Positions 18,021 to 27,516 of a stretch of DNA of 64,000 nt are shown in pieces (within the stretch, counting starts at the first letter, position 1; each line of letters starts with the position of its first letter). The stretch covers positions 124,001-188,000 of the forward strand of contig NZ_NPFA01000005.1 of assembly GCF_002265875.1 (NCBI RefSeq). The letters are read 5' to 3'. The DNA is from Marinococcus halophilus (GTDB taxonomy: Bacteria > Bacillota > Bacilli > Bacillales > Marinococcaceae). Position numbers and translations under genes: made by a program. The notes under the pieces were generated by a model. That model was not told the origin of the DNA and ran no database searches. It was given only the letters and a program-made list of their open reading frames with translations.

Positions 18021-19996
18021 TCGGTTGTGCCCCCTTGCAAATATTCATCAATGGCCTGCTTCAGGCGTTTTTCCGCTTCATCAATCGTAACGTCGGTCAA
18101 CTGCGTTGCTGCATTCGTCAAATGACCGCCTCCGCCTAAAGCTTCCATTATTAACTGCACGTTCACTTCACCCAGTGAACGGGCGCTGATACTAATTTTA
18201 TCATCCTGGCGCTTAGATATCACAAAAGAACCTTTAATATCATTCATCGTAAGCAGGGTGTCTGCTGCCTGGGCGATTAAAATCTGGCCGTACATTTCGT
18301 CTTCTGCTGCTGCTGCGACAGCCATTCCATCCCGGTACACTTCTGCCCGTTCGATAAGGTGCGACCGCTCCACGTATTGATCGAGATCTTCTTTTAACAG
18401 CATCTGCACCATCGTCGTATCGGCCCCGTGCATTTTTAAAAATGAGGCTGCATCAAATGTTCTCGATCCTGTCCGGATGGCAAAGCTTTTCGTATCCACA
18501 ATAATGCCTGCGAGCATTGCTGTTGCTTCAAGCACGTCCATGCTGAGCTTTTTCGGCTGATACTCCAAAAGCTCCGTTACAAGCTCGGCTGTGGAGGAAG
18601 CGTACGGCTCCATATATACAAGCACCGGGTCTTCAATGAACTCTTCTCCCCGGCGGTGGTGGTCAAGCACAATCGTACGGTTCACGCGGTCAATCAGCCG
18701 CGGCTCAATAACCATGGATGGTTTGTGTGTGTCCACGACAACAAGCAGCGTATGCTTTGTCACTTCATCCATTGCTTCTGAAGGCGTAATAAATTGAGAC
18801 CACAGATATTCATGGTTTTCGATTTCTTCCATCAGCTTTTTCACGTCCGGATTAATTTCATCCGGGTCCACTACAACATACGCATCCGTATTGTTTACTT
18901 CCGCGATTTTAAGTACACCGATCGCAGCGCCAATCGCATCCATGTCCGGGTTCTTATGCCCCATTACAATAACCTGGTCGCTTTCAAGCACGAAATCACG
19001 CAGCGCGTGGGAAATAACTCTAGCGCGAACTCTCGTGCGTTTTTCGACTGCGTTGGACTTTCCGCCATAAAAACGCACTTTTCCATTAGCATCTTTGATG
19101 GCTACCTGGTCGCCTCCACGTCCAAGCGCCAGATCCAAACTGGACTGAGCCAGCGAACCAAGCTCCTGGAGCGAAGGCTCGCCCGCTCCAATGCCAATGC
19201 TCAGCGTAATGGTTACTTTTTCTTTACTGGTAATATCACGAACGTAATCGAGTAGTTCAAACTTTGTCTGCTCGAGATGATCAAGGGCCCCCTGATTCAT
19301 GACAGCAATAAACCGGTCCACTGCAATACTTCGCAGTAAAATGTCATGATCGCCCGCCCATTCATTTAAAGCGGTGGTTACATGACTCATCAGCCGGCTT
19401 CTTGTCTGATCATCCATGCCCTGGGTGACTTCGGTGAAATTATCTAAATAAATAAATGATACAACGGATTTTTCTTTTTGATAAAGCGCCTGGGTATCTA
19501 TCGTTTCGGTCATATCAAAAAAGTACAGCAGGCGTTCTTCGCGGTGAATATACACTGTGTAATGGCGATTTCTCATCGTCAGCTGTATTTCACTTTCGCC
19601 CTGCTTAATCGCTGCAGACAGACGTTCAGAAACAGTACTGAGCGGTTTTCCCATGAACTCTTTCGGTAGATAGGAAAGAATAAAGGGATTTGCCCACTGT
19701 ACTTGATAATCCCTGTCGTACAGCAATATGCCTATGGGCATTTCAGTGACTGCTTCTTCCCCCGCCTTGTTCACCCGGTGGGTCAGCGTAGATATATACC
19801 GCTCCAGCTCTTTTTCAAATGAACGCTCCGCCTGGATAACATAAACAGCCAAAGCTCCGAGCAAAATAAAACCTACAGCCCCTATTTCCCATTGAAACCA
19901 TGTGAGAAAGGCCAGGGCTATTCCGGCTAGTATGAACAATCCGACGATATGATAGCCGTACCACCGCCGTATTAAAAACTTCGGCATGTAACTCAA
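18017..19996 (-). CDS. gdpP: Cyclic-di-AMP phosphodiesterase GdpP
   Basis: Membrane-bound enzyme that breaks down c-di-AMP, a nucleotide controlling potassium and osmolyte transport and wall stress. Two N-terminal helices (about residues 12-52) precede a PAS-like domain (about 75-150), a degenerate GGDEF domain (about 170-300) and a DHH-DHHA1 module with [27 protein letters not shown] and the DHHA1 GGGGH motif. 659 residues, full length. It lies between yybS and rplI, as in other Bacillaceae. Confidence 0.97.
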   Translation of the reverse strand: MSYMPKFLIRRWYGYHIVGLFILAGIALAFLTWFQWEIGAVGFILLGALAVYVIQAERSFEKELERYISTLTHRVNKAGEEAVTEMPIGILLYDRDYQVQWANPFILSYLPKEFMGKPLSTVSERLSAAIKQGESEIQLTMRNRHYTVYIHREERLLYFFDMTETIDTQALYQKEKSVVSFIYLDNFTEVTQGMDDQTRSRLMSHVTTALNEWAGDHDILLRSIAVDRFIAVMNQGALDHLEQTKFELLDYVRDITSKEKVTITLSIGIGAGEPSLQELGSLAQSSLDLALGRGGDQVAIKDANGKVRFYGGKSNAVEKRTRVRARVISHALRDFVLESDQVIVMGHKNPDMDAIGAAIGVLKIAEVNNTDAYVVVDPDEINPDVKKLMEEIENHEYLWSQFITPSEAMDEVTKHTLLVVVDTHKPSMVIEPRLIDRVNRTIVLDHHRRGEEFIEDPVLVYMEPYASSTAELVTELLEYQPKKLSMDVLEATAMLAGIIVDTKSFAIRTGSRTFDAASFLKMHGADTTMVQMLLKEDLDQYVERSHLIERAEVYRDGMAVAAAAEDEMYGQILIAQAADTLLTMNDIKGSFVISKRQDDKISISARSLGEVNVQLIMEALGGGGHLTNAATQLTDVTIDEAEKRLKQAIDEYLQGGTTE

Positions 19997-19999
19997 CCC

Positions 20000-20938
20000 C
20001 TACTTCGTGTCGGTTTGAATGCGTTGCTTCAAATTTAGACCTAAATCTATTATACCTAAAATGCGGGCTAAAAATAATGCTATTGTTGATAATAATATAC
20101 TCCCGACGATAATGAGAACCCCGTAGTATTTTGGATAGGATTTGGCATGCAGAAAATAGAAAATAACGGTAAAGCCCTGAATCGCTACAGCCAGCTCCAA
20201 AAGAGGGAAAAGGTTCATGACAACAATATACATAGCTGTGCCTTCTTCAAGCCCAATCAAAATAAATATAGAACCGGTCAAATAATACCATATAAGGGAC
20301 CTCGGAAAGTTCCAGTTTCGAAATGCCGGAAACTGCTGATAATCCACCCGGACACGCTTCAGAATAATGTGGGCAAACGCCTGAGTTATAAACGAAAGAA
20401 TAATGCCTGTACCGATAAGGAGAACTGGGCCGATATATTGAATCAGCGTAACCATCTCAGCCAGGGCGTCCAGGTTCGAGGTATTTTGATCAATGCTTTC
20501 CATCATGCTTCTCGCCTGGGAAATAGACTCGTTCAGTGTTTGTTGTATTAATTGGATAGGGTCAATATTAAACAGAAAAACGGAGCTCAAATAAAATAGA
20601 ACCAGGCCGGTTATATATGCCACAGTCCCCGCAGCAAACACAGCAAAAGCGGGTTTCCTTTGATGAATAAGTGCCCCGGCCGCAATGCCTCCAAGACCGA
20701 AAATCAAAGCCGTCGGAAAGCCGATCCCACCCGTAAACAGAGTGGCAAGCAGCGCACAGACAATAAACATAAAAATGCCCGGCTTCCATCCGTTTCTTGC
20801 TACAAAAATAATAAACGGAAGCGGCATCGCTATCGTTAATAAACTCCCCAGGACCGGCACAAAAATCAACAGCAGTACCAGCACCAGGAACACAGCGCTA
20901 AAAACAGCTGCTTCTGCGACACTTCTAGCGTTTCTCAC
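20000..20938 (-). CDS. yybS: YybS-like DUF2232 membrane protein
   Basis: A 312-residue protein with about eight membrane helices, of the YybS/DUF2232 family found ahead of gdpP in many Firmicutes. Function unknown; the fold resembles substrate-binding subunits of energy-coupling transporters. The stop is 3 bp before gdpP, so it is co-transcribed and a role linked to c-di-AMP or membrane state is plausible but inferred. Confidence 0.9.
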   Translation of the reverse strand: MRNARSVAEAAVFSAVFLVLVLLLIFVPVLGSLLTIAMPLPFIIFVARNGWKPGIFMFIVCALLATLFTGGIGFPTALIFGLGGIAAGALIHQRKPAFAVFAAGTVAYITGLVLFYLSSVFLFNIDPIQLIQQTLNESISQARSMMESIDQNTSNLDALAEMVTLIQYIGPVLLIGTGIILSFITQAFAHIILKRVRVDYQQFPAFRNWNFPRSLIWYYLTGSIFILIGLEEGTAMYIVVMNLFPLLELAVAIQGFTVIFYFLHAKSYPKYYGVLIIVGSILLSTIALFLARILGIIDLGLNLKQRIQTDTK

Positions 20939-21126
20939 TTCACGTTCACCTCATTTGCAAAGGCAGTCAAATAAATGTACAGCAGCCGCTCAGCGCTTTC
21001 ACTCCAACATTATCCCCGTGCTGCCTTTATTCCTTCGTATTCATGGAAATTCCATTCGTTCATTTTAGCTTATTCCTTTTCAAAAAGAAAGACGAAAAGC
21101 CGAATAGTCAAAGGCTGTCCATATTT

Positions 21127-21156
21127 AAAAAGCGCTGACTTCCGCCAGCGCCCTGT
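21127..21156 (-). terminator. Terminator after the 45-residue small gene
   Basis: Stem GCGCTG (21132-21137) / CAGCGC (21146-21151), followed on the minus strand by TTTTT; located 37 bp after the small CDS. Confidence 0.7.
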
Positions 21157-21187
21157 TTCATTTATTTGCTTGCTGAAAAGCTTCTTT

Positions 21188-21325
21188 CTATTCTTCCTTC
21201 GGCAGTTTGAAAGAAGAGTTATCCGGCACTTCTGCTTCTATGTTTTCCTCTGCGGCCTGAATATCATCCTGTTTCAGTTCTTCCAGCTGTTTATTAATTT
21301 TTGTAATATAAGACTGAACGTCCAT
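21188..21325 (-). CDS. Small acidic hypothetical protein, 45 residues
   Basis: Not recognised. The ATG at 21325 follows GAGGGAGG at good spacing and opens 45 codons ending in TAG. The protein begins MDVQSYITKINKQLEEL, is predicted to form a short amphipathic helix, and ends in an acidic segment with PDNSSFKLPKEE. It lies in the roughly 550-bp gap between rpsR and yybS and is bracketed by two terminators, so it is probably a single-gene unit. Reading-frame integrity, ribosome site and terminator support a real gene; function unknown. Confidence 0.6.
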   Translation of the reverse strand: MDVQSYITKINKQLEELKQDDIQAAEENIEAEVPDNSSFKLPKEE

Positions 21326-21429
21326 ACAAAAGCCTCCCTCTTGGTGTATAAAGTGCGTCAACGATTACTTTATGTATACCCTGGAGGAAAAACACTAAAC
21401 ATCGAGACGATGCAAAACAGCTCCGCCGA

Positions 21430-21477
21430 AAAAAACAAACACCCCTTTCCAGGCATGAAACCTGGAAAAGAGTGTTT
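21430..21477 (-). terminator. Terminator of the rpsF-ssb-rpsR operon
   Basis: Long stem AAACACCCCTTTCCAGG / CCTGGAAAAGAGTGTTT (21437-21453 with 21461-21477) and a T-rich tail on the minus strand; 11 bp after the rpsR stop. Confidence 0.85.
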
Positions 21478-21488
21478 AGATGTTTTCC

Positions 21489-21725
21489 TTACTGCTCACG
21501 CACATAAGGAAGCAATGCTACGTGACGGGAACGCTTAATAGCGCGGGTCAACTTACGCTGATATTTCGCACTCGTTCCAGTTACGCGGCGTGGAAGAATC
21601 TTCCCTCTTTCTGAAATAAACTTCTTCAAGAGTTCAGTATCTTTGTAATCGATATGAGTAATTTTGTTTACTGTGAAGTAACAAACTTTCCGTCTTTTTC
21701 CTCTACGACGTGCTGCTGCTGCCAT
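21489..21725 (-). CDS. rpsR: Ribosomal protein bS18
   Basis: Small-subunit protein that pairs with S6. The conserved core [15 protein letters not shown] and [25 protein letters not shown] is intact; 78 residues. Third gene of rpsF-ssb-rpsR, 44 bp after ssb. The motif C-x-F lacks the full zinc-ribbon set of some S18 copies, so it is a single-Cys version. Confidence 0.98.
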   Translation of the reverse strand: MAAAARRRGKRRKVCYFTVNKITHIDYKDTELLKKFISERGKILPRRVTGTSAKYQRKLTRAIKRSRHVALLPYVREQ

Positions 21726-21769
21726 TGTTTATCCTCCTTTATAAAAGATTGTTTATGCTCTCAGGGGTT

Positions 21770-22258
21770 TTAGAATGGCAAATCGTCATCTGAAATGTCG
21801 ATTGGCTGCCCGTTGTCCGAAAACGGATCATCGTTTAAATTAGACGAATCGCGATTTTGCTGGCCTGAACCTGAGCTTTGGCTGTTCTGCTGCTGAGAAT
21901 AGCCGCCTCCCTGCGAAGAACCTCCGCCTCCGGATGCTCCGCGCGGCTCAAGGAACTGCACGCTCTCCGCCTGAACTTCTACTACTGTTACACGACGGCC
22001 TTCCTGGTTTTCATAACTCCGGCTCTGCATACGTCCGTCTACACCGGCCAGGCTTCCTTTTTTCAAGTAATTGGCCACATTTTCTGCCTGCTTCCGCCAA
22101 ATGACGCAGTTAAGAAAGTCTGCTTCACGTTCGCCCTGCTGGTTGGTAAATGGACGATTTACCGCAAGGCGAAAGTTAGCGACTGCTACGCCGTTCGGGG
22201 TATAACGCAGATCAGGGTCCGCGGTCAGCCTGCCGACTAACACGACACGATTTATCAT
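21770..22258 (-). CDS. ssb: Single-stranded DNA-binding protein
   Basis: Coats single-stranded DNA at the fork and recruits partners. OB fold at residues 1-105 ([30 protein letters not shown]), then a flexible Gly/Ser/Gln linker. The acidic tip ISDDDLPF binds partner proteins. 162 residues, SsbA type. It sits between rpsF and rpsR as usual. Confidence 0.98.
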   Translation of the reverse strand: MINRVVLVGRLTADPDLRYTPNGVAVANFRLAVNRPFTNQQGEREADFLNCVIWRKQAENVANYLKKGSLAGVDGRMQSRSYENQEGRRVTVVEVQAESVQFLEPRGASGGGGSSQGGGYSQQQNSQSSGSGQQNRDSSNLNDDPFSDNGQPIDISDDDLPF

Positions 22259-22285
22259 TTAAACCCCTCCTGATTGTTAATGAAA

Positions 22286-22573
22286 TTAGTCGTCGTTACG
22301 AACAACTAAGTGGCGGATTACGTTATCATCGATTTTAACCAGACGGTCAAATTCGTTGGTAGCGTCCGCGGTGCCTTTAATGTAAGTTACAACGTAATAC
22401 CCGTCACGAAAATCATTGATTTCGTATGCGAGACGTTTTTTCCCTACTTCGTCTACTTTTTCAATTTCAGCGCCGTTATCTGTTAAGATTTTGTTGTACC
22501 GTTCGATTGTGTTTTTCACACCATCTTCGTCAACATTCGGGCTGATAATGTAAAGTACCTCATAATTCCGCAT
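22286..22573 (-). CDS. rpsF: Ribosomal protein bS6
   Basis: Partner of S18 in the 30S platform. MRNYEVLYIISPNVDE and KRLAYEINDFRDGYYV are diagnostic; 95 residues. First gene of the operon, behind an AAAGGAGG ribosome site. The leader (22574-22680) holds a small perfect hairpin CTTTTCC/GGAAAAG followed by GAGCCGAAG, which could be part of the S6:S18 autoregulatory element known in bacteria; I cannot fold it with certainty. Confidence 0.97.
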   Translation of the reverse strand: MRNYEVLYIISPNVDEDGVKNTIERYNKILTDNGAEIEKVDEVGKKRLAYEINDFRDGYYVVTYIKGTADATNEFDRLVKIDDNVIRHLVVRNDD

Positions 22574-22711
22574 GCTGCGTCACCTCCTTTTGGTCTTCGG
22601 CTCTTTTCCAGTGGAAAAGAACAAGGAGCAAAAAACGCTTCTCCGTTTTTAACTCGCAAGTTAAAATTATATCAGCTTGACTTTCATTTTACAATATTCC
22701 CGGCAGAAAAA

Positions 22712-23812
22712 TTAAACGTTAAAGCGGAAGTGGACAACGTCCCCGTCTTTAACAATATATTCTTTGCCCTCAAGCCTTACCTTGCCTGCGTCTTTGGCAC
22801 TGTTCATTGCACCTGCCTGCATTAGGTCTTCATAACCGACTACTTCTGCACGAATAAAGCCCTTTTCAAAATCACTGTGAATAACTCCGGCTGCCTGCGG
22901 TGCTTTTGTATTTTTGCGGATCGTCCAGGCGCGCACTTCAGGTTCGCCTGCAGTAAAGTACGTCTGCAGCCCAAGCAGGGAATAAGCTTCCCGGATCAGC
23001 TGGTCGAGTCCCGGTTCTTCAATGCCGAGATCCTGAAGAAATTCATTTTTTTCTTCTCCCTCAAGCTCTGCAAGCTCCTCTTCAATTTTCCCGGAAATAA
23101 CGACCACGCCGGCGCCTTCAGCTGCTGCAAATTCTTTTACGCGGGAGACATGTTCATTGTCCCCTTCCTCCATTAAGTCGTCTTCACTGACATTGGCTAC
23201 GTACAATACCGGCTTCATCGTGAGGAGCTGGAAGCCCTTGACGATTTTCAGCTCTTCCTCGGTCCACTCCAGGCTGCGCACTGGCTGCTCTTCTTTTAAT
23301 GCTTCGATGATTTTTTCGAGAACCGCATGCTCCTGCATCGCGTCTTTATCTTTGGACTTGGCAAGCTTTGCTACCTTATCAATCCGCTTTTCTGCTGTTT
23401 CAAGGTCTGCAAGAATCAGTTCAAGGTTAATTACTTCGATATCGTTAATCGGATCTATTTTCCCGGACACGTGGGTGATGTCATCACTATCAAAGCAGCG
23501 TACTACATGGGATATCGCATCCACTTCCCGGATATGAGACAGAAATTTATTCCCGAGGCCTTCCCCTTTGCTTGCGCCTTCCACAATGCCGGCGATATCT
23601 GTAAATTCAAATGCGGTAGGAATCGTTTTTTTCGGCTGAAACATATTTGTTAACTGCTCGAGCCTGCTGTCCGGAACTTCTACTATGCCTACGTTGGGGT
23701 CAATGGTGCAGAACGGATAGTTGGCAGACTCCGCCCCTGCCTGCGTAATCGCATTAAACAATGTTGACTTCCCGACATTTGGAAGCCCGACTATACCTGT
23801 AGTTAAAGCCAT
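22712..23812 (-). CDS. ychF: Ribosome-binding ATPase YchF
   Basis: Obg-family P-loop protein that prefers ATP and associates with ribosomes. Walker A GLPNVGKSTLFNAITQ, FTDIAGIVEGASKGEGLGN (G3) and the ANVSEDD region in place of NKxD, as expected for YchF; a C-terminal TGS domain (about residues 280-366) ends KDGDVVHFRFNV. 366 residues, normal. Confidence 0.97.
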   Translation of the reverse strand: MALTTGIVGLPNVGKSTLFNAITQAGAESANYPFCTIDPNVGIVEVPDSRLEQLTNMFQPKKTIPTAFEFTDIAGIVEGASKGEGLGNKFLSHIREVDAISHVVRCFDSDDITHVSGKIDPINDIEVINLELILADLETAEKRIDKVAKLAKSKDKDAMQEHAVLEKIIEALKEEQPVRSLEWTEEELKIVKGFQLLTMKPVLYVANVSEDDLMEEGDNEHVSRVKEFAAAEGAGVVVISGKIEEELAELEGEEKNEFLQDLGIEEPGLDQLIREAYSLLGLQTYFTAGEPEVRAWTIRKNTKAPQAAGVIHSDFEKGFIRAEVVGYEDLMQAGAMNSAKDAGKVRLEGKEYIVKDGDVVHFRFNV

Positions 23813-23862
23813 TTATTATTTCCTTCTTTCTTTCAATTAATATTTCTCTAAACATAACAAAG

Positions 23863-23882
23863 AGGACAACCGCAGCTGTCCT
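23863..23882 (-). terminator. Weak terminator after yyzM
   Basis: Stem AGGACA / TGTCCT with an 8-nt loop followed on the minus strand by CTTTGTT. Poor T-run, so only tentative. Confidence 0.35.
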
Positions 23883-23964
23883 GTAAAGCAACTCTTTATC
23901 GTTAGTATATTGCTTTGAGTATAGTATAATTTCTTTTCTGCGACAACAAGAGCGGCTTCGATGG

Positions 23965-24153
23965 TTATTCGAGCACCTTTTTTACCTTTTTATTGAACTC
24001 TTTTCTCGGAAGCATCACGCTGTGCCCGCACCCCTCACATTTAATCCGGATATCGGCGCCCATCCGAATAATTTTCCAGCGGTTTTCTCCGCACGGATGC
24101 TGTTTTTTCATTTCTACAATATTATTGATTTCAAAAGGCTGCTTTTCCGCCAT
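23965..24153 (-). CDS. yyzM: DUF951 small zinc-ribbon protein (YyzM)
   Basis: A 62-residue protein with HPCGENRWKIIRMGADIRIKCEGCGHSVMLPRKEF, the DUF951 pattern: one CG knuckle and a CxxCG knuckle that could bind metal. Its function is unknown, but its place upstream of ychF is conserved in Bacillaceae. Confidence 0.9.
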   Translation of the reverse strand: MAEKQPFEINNIVEMKKQHPCGENRWKIIRMGADIRIKCEGCGHSVMLPRKEFNKKVKKVLE

Positions 24154-24362
24154 AGCTCCCGTTTCTCCTTTCCCATCATTTTTACCTGAACAATTTGATA
24201 CTTTTTATCCTATCTTACTCCGCCGCAAACCTCAATAAAACCAGCATTTCCTTATTCACGAAGCCTGTCGCTTAAATATAACCGTTATTTTTGCCCACAC
24301 GCGGGTATAGTAGGCTAATATCATTTATTTTTGGCTGCAATTCCGGAAAGGGGCTATCTGCT

Positions 24363-25085
24363 ATGGGGAAAAAAGCTGTTTCACGTGAAACCTATCGTAC
24401 TCACTGCCATGTCAGCATGAATGAGCCCGAAAGCGCTGGAGAACTGGCAAAATGCCTGACCAGCCATCTCCGTGAGCGTGTCACAGACGAAGACATTATA
24501 GTCGTGTGTATCGGAACAGACCGATCCACCGGAGATTCACTCGGCCCTTTGACTGGCAGCAAGCTTCTTGAAAAAAGACTGGAAAATTTTTATGTATATG
24601 GTACTCTCCAATACCCAGTACACGCTGTTAATTTGGAGGAAACGCTCTCTCTCATTGAAGCAGACCATCCGCATGCTTTTGTTATCGCTGTCGACGCCTG
24701 CCTTGGCTATCTGCAGAATGTCGGAAAAGTTACTTTGAATGAAGGAGGAGTAACTCCAGGGGCTGCGATGAAAAAGAAACTCCCTATAGTTGGAGATATG
24801 CACATTAACGGCATAGTGAATGTCAGTGGGATGATGGAATATTTTGTACTGCAAAACACCCGGCTTTATACTATCAATACGATGGCTTCTTTAATAGCAG
24901 ACACCTTTCTTCTCGTTGATCAGTCATTATCAAAGCAGGATATTTTACGCAGGGGAAAAGCTGCTGCTCTTCCCGTTACATTTCATAATGATGATGATCA
25001 TATCCGTTTTCTGCGTGAAGCTTCATCCGCCGAACAGGCGGATAATAAACACAAAAAAAGCCACCATCGGTATCGCCGGAAGTAG
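24363..25085 (+). CDS. yyaC: Spore protease-like protein YyaC (DUF1256) with extended C-terminus
   Basis: GPR-like YyaC family, linked to sporulation; the family fold is that of a phosphorylase/hydrogenase-maturation protease. Core motifs: VVCIGTDRSTGDSLGPLTG, YGTLQYPVHAVNLEE and AVDACLGYLQNVG. I start at the ATG at 24363 behind GGAAAGGGG. The gene contains a parS site near its 5' end. The product is 240 residues, about 35 longer than B. subtilis YyaC, because the frame runs on through HHRYRRK into the end of the convergent DUF554 gene. Confidence 0.88.
   Translation: MGKKAVSRETYRTHCHVSMNEPESAGELAKCLTSHLRERVTDEDIIVVCIGTDRSTGDSLGPLTGSKLLEKRLENFYVYGTLQYPVHAVNLEETLSLIEADHPHAFVIAVDACLGYLQNVGKVTLNEGGVTPGAAMKKKLPIVGDMHINGIVNVSGMMEYFVLQNTRLYTINTMASLIADTFLLVDQSLSKQDILRRGKAAALPVTFHNDDDHIRFLREASSAEQADNKHKKSHHRYRRK
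24377..24392. promoter_or_regulatory. parS site in yyaC
   Basis: TGTTTCACGTGAAACC matches the ParB-binding consensus TGTTTCACGTGAAACA at 15 of 16 positions. B. subtilis also carries a parS inside yyaC. Confidence 0.92.
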
Positions 25086-25733
25086 ATTGGCTACCCGGAT
25101 TTCTAAAAGCCCCACTAACTTCAATCCAATGGCGATAATCATCACGCCGCCAGTAGCCGTCATTTCGGTAATAAAGGTATCCATGGCTTCCTGGGGTACC
25201 AGCCTGTCAATTTGGACAGCAAAAAGAGCGATTGATCCCTGATAGAGGACAACAGGTATAAATGAAAAAAGCACACCTATCCCCATCGTCGTTGTAAAGA
25301 TAAGCGCTGAGAACCCATCCAGCATTGATTTTGTAAATAAAACGTCGTGTTCCTGGCGCAGGCCGCTGTCCATTGCTCCAAGAACCGCCATCGCTCCCAC
25401 CACGTAAACCAGCGTGGCCGTTACAAAACCTTTGGCTACTTTATTATCTGCACTACCGCTTCCAATCCGTTTTTCCACCCACCGCCCAAGAGATTCCAGT
25501 TTGTCCTCAATTCGTATCCGTTCTCCTGCCCAGGCTCCTGTCACCAGGCTGCCTACGACAATTAAAAATTGTTCTGTCTGCAGTCCCATCTGTATGCCGA
25601 GAAGTACAACAGCCAGCGCCAATGCCTGCATAATGGTAGTTTTCATTCTTTCCGGAATACGGTGAAATAACAATCCCATTAACGATCCAATAATAATGGT
25701 CACTCCGTTAACCAGCGTTCCTGTAAGCACCAT
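25023..25733 (-). CDS. DUF554 membrane protein (YqgA-like)
   Basis: A 236-residue protein with about seven membrane helices. The DUF554 signatures GTLVNGVTIIIGSLMGLL, LGIQMGL, GSLVTGAWAGERIRIEDKLESLG and FVTATLVYVVGAMAVLGAMDSGL are clear. Function unknown. I start at the ATG at 25733 behind AAAAGGGAGCGG. It faces yyaC and the two share 63 bp at their 3' ends. Confidence 0.88.
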   Translation of the reverse strand: MVLTGTLVNGVTIIIGSLMGLLFHRIPERMKTTIMQALALAVVLLGIQMGLQTEQFLIVVGSLVTGAWAGERIRIEDKLESLGRWVEKRIGSGSADNKVAKGFVTATLVYVVGAMAVLGAMDSGLRQEHDVLFTKSMLDGFSALIFTTTMGIGVLFSFIPVVLYQGSIALFAVQIDRLVPQEAMDTFITEMTATGGVMIIAIGLKLVGLLEIRVANLLPAIPMVAFFVFIIRLFGG

Positions 25734-26126
25734 AAACGTCCGCTCCCTTTTCCTGCTTGTTTCTTTGTTTTTATATGTGCCCATCCAGAACTCAAAATCA
25801 TAACGGTAAACGTTTGTCAGAAGCAGGAACAGGCTTTGCTTTCCTCTTCGTTTTCTTTCGGGAGTTCTTTTCAGCTGTCATTTCATTCTTTCCAGGTTGG
25901 ATAAAAGCTTTCCTTTTTGCTTGCATACAGCATGTCTTAAAGATCTCCGTGCCCCGTCTCTTCTGGCAGGCACTCTCCAACTGCCGTTCACCTTTGTTAG
26001 TAACGGCTGGGCTTTAAATATTTTACTATAAAATGAAATAGAGCGGGCCCGTACTATACGGCAAAAGTTACATAGCCAAGATCTTTTACAGTTCCCCCGC
26101 CTCTTTCATTTCAAGGAGAGATCGTT
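25734..26126. other. Gene-poor intergenic stretch upstream of the DUF554 and GNAT genes
   Basis: No gene I can support. A 60-codon minus-strand frame (25798-25980, TTG start, very Lys/Arg-rich) has no clear ribosome site. The stretch must hold the divergent promoters of the DUF554 and acetyltransferase genes. Confidence 0.5.
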
Positions 26127-26585
26127 ATGATTGTCCAGTTATCCAATCATAAATACGAAACCGCAAAAAGCATACTTGCTCTGCAGCAGCAATCCTACTA
26201 TACAGAGGCTGTGCTTATAGATAATTTTGATATCCCTGCTTTAAACGAATCAGTAGAAGCCATCCGCTCTTCGAAGGAAACTTTTGTAGGTTATTTTGTA
26301 GAGGGTGAACTCCGTGCTTTAATTGCTTATGAACACCAGGAAAAAAAGCTGCAAATTACAAGGCTCGTCGTGCATCCGGATTTTTTCCGGCGGGGCTTTG
26401 CTTCCTACCTGATGAAATATCTATTAAACCACCATCTCGATACTTTAATTTACGCTCATACGAGCGAAAAGAATCAGCCGGCGATCGATCTTTATTATTC
26501 TTTTGGATTTGTCATATCCCGTAAATTCAATCTCCCGGACGGGCATCCTATGGTAGTGCTAGAACGCTATTCTTCCTATGCCTGA
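26127..26585 (+). CDS. GNAT-family N-acetyltransferase
   Basis: 152 residues with the GNAT core: beta-4 LQITRLVVHPDFFRRGFASYLMKYLL, where RRGFAS is the acetyl-CoA pyrophosphate loop, and YAHTSEKNQPAIDLYYSFGF as motif B. The acceptor substrate is unknown. ATG at 26127 behind AAGGAGAG. It sits between the segregation genes and DUF554 and reads against its minus-strand neighbours. Confidence 0.88.
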   Translation: MIVQLSNHKYETAKSILALQQQSYYTEAVLIDNFDIPALNESVEAIRSSKETFVGYFVEGELRALIAYEHQEKKLQITRLVVHPDFFRRGFASYLMKYLLNHHLDTLIYAHTSEKNQPAIDLYYSFGFVISRKFNLPDGHPMVVLERYSSYA

Positions 26586-26635
26586 AAAGGTCTTTTTCCC
26601 CGGGAGGCCTCTTTTGAACTATAAAAATTAGAAAA

Positions 26636-26661
26636 GGCTCCCGTTTTGATAACTGGAAGCC
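26636..26661 (-). terminator. Terminator of the parA-parB operon
   Basis: Stem GGCTCCC (26636-26642) / GGAAGCC (26655-26661) with one wobble pair, followed on the minus strand by TTTTC. Confidence 0.55.
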
Positions 26662-26667
26662 CTTTCG

Positions 26668-27516
26668 TTATTCTTTCTCTTCGCTCAGAAGCTGGAGGAT
26701 CCGATCGAGATCCTCATCCGAAAAGAATTCAATTTCAATTTTGCCTTTATTTTTCCCCTGTTGAATAGAAACAGAAGTTCCGAAATACGATTGAAGCTCT
26801 TCTGCTTTCTGCTCGAGAAAAGGAGAAGCAGGTTGCTTCTGCTTTGTTTCACGTGGAACACCTTCATTCATCTGCTGAACGAGCTTTTCCGTCTGCCTTA
26901 CATTAAGAGACTGTTTAACAATCTGCTCGCTCACCTTAGCGGCCAGCTCTTTCTTTCTCAATCCAAGAAGCGTTCTGGCATGCCCCATAGAAATTCCCTT
27001 TGTTTCCACGAGCTTTTGTACTTCTGCTGGCAGCTGCAGAAGCCGGATATAGTTGGCAATGTGCGGTCTGCTCTTCCCGAGACGCTTAGACAGTTCATCC
27101 TGAGTAATATCGAGTGACTCCACCAGGCGCTGATACGCATGGGCTTCTTCCAAGGGATTCAAATCTTCCCGCTGCAAGTTTTCAATCAAAGCGACTTCCA
27201 TCATCCGTTCATCGCTTAAATCCTTTACGATTGCCGGAATTTCTTTTAATCCCGCTGCCGAAGCAGCCCGGAACCGCCGCTCTCCGGTGACAATATCATA
27301 TCCTTTAATACTTTTGCGGACAAGAATTGGCTGCAGAACGCCAAACTCTGCCACAGACTGCTTCAGCTCTTCAATGGCTTCTTCTTCAAACCGTTTTCTC
27401 GGCTGATAAGGGTTGGGCCGCAATTCCTGTACTGGTACCGCAGTGATTTGATCTTCGTTGCTGCCTGTTTCTTCCGGAAAAAAAGCGTTCAACCCTCTAC
27501 CTAGACCTTTGGCCAC
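26668..27516 (-). CDS. parB: Chromosome partition protein ParB (Spo0J), CTP-dependent clamp
   Basis: Loads at parS and spreads to recruit SMC. ParB-N box GERRFRAA with the neighbouring [14 protein letters not shown], helix-turn-helix [20 protein letters not shown], and a C-terminal dimer domain. I choose the GTG at 27516 ([13 protein letters not shown]), which gives the family's usual N-terminus; it overlaps parA by 20 bp. 282 residues. A parS lies inside its own coding sequence. Confidence 0.96.
   Translation of the reverse strand: MAKGLGRGLNAFFPEETGSNEDQITAVPVQELRPNPYQPRKRFEEEAIEELKQSVAEFGVLQPILVRKSIKGYDIVTGERRFRAASAAGLKEIPAIVKDLSDERMMEVALIENLQREDLNPLEEAHAYQRLVESLDITQDELSKRLGKSRPHIANYIRLLQLPAEVQKLVETKGISMGHARTLLGLRKKELAAKVSEQIVKQSLNVRQTEKLVQQMNEGVPRETKQKQPASPFLEQKAEELQSYFGTSVSIQQGKNKGKIEIEFFSDEDLDRILQLLSEEKE
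26845..26860. promoter_or_regulatory. parS site within parB
   Basis: TGTTTCACGTGGAACA, which reads TGTTCCACGTGAAACA on the other strand and fits the consensus TGTTNCACGTGAAACA exactly. Confidence 0.95.

Noticed and set aside
22574-22680. S6:S18 leader element ahead of rpsF
   Set aside because: A hairpin and a CCG motif are present, but I could not build the known fold with confidence, so it is only mentioned under rpsF.
25798-25980. 60-codon Lys/Arg-rich minus-strand frame
   Set aside because: TTG start without a ribosome site; composition could arise from an AT-rich spacer.
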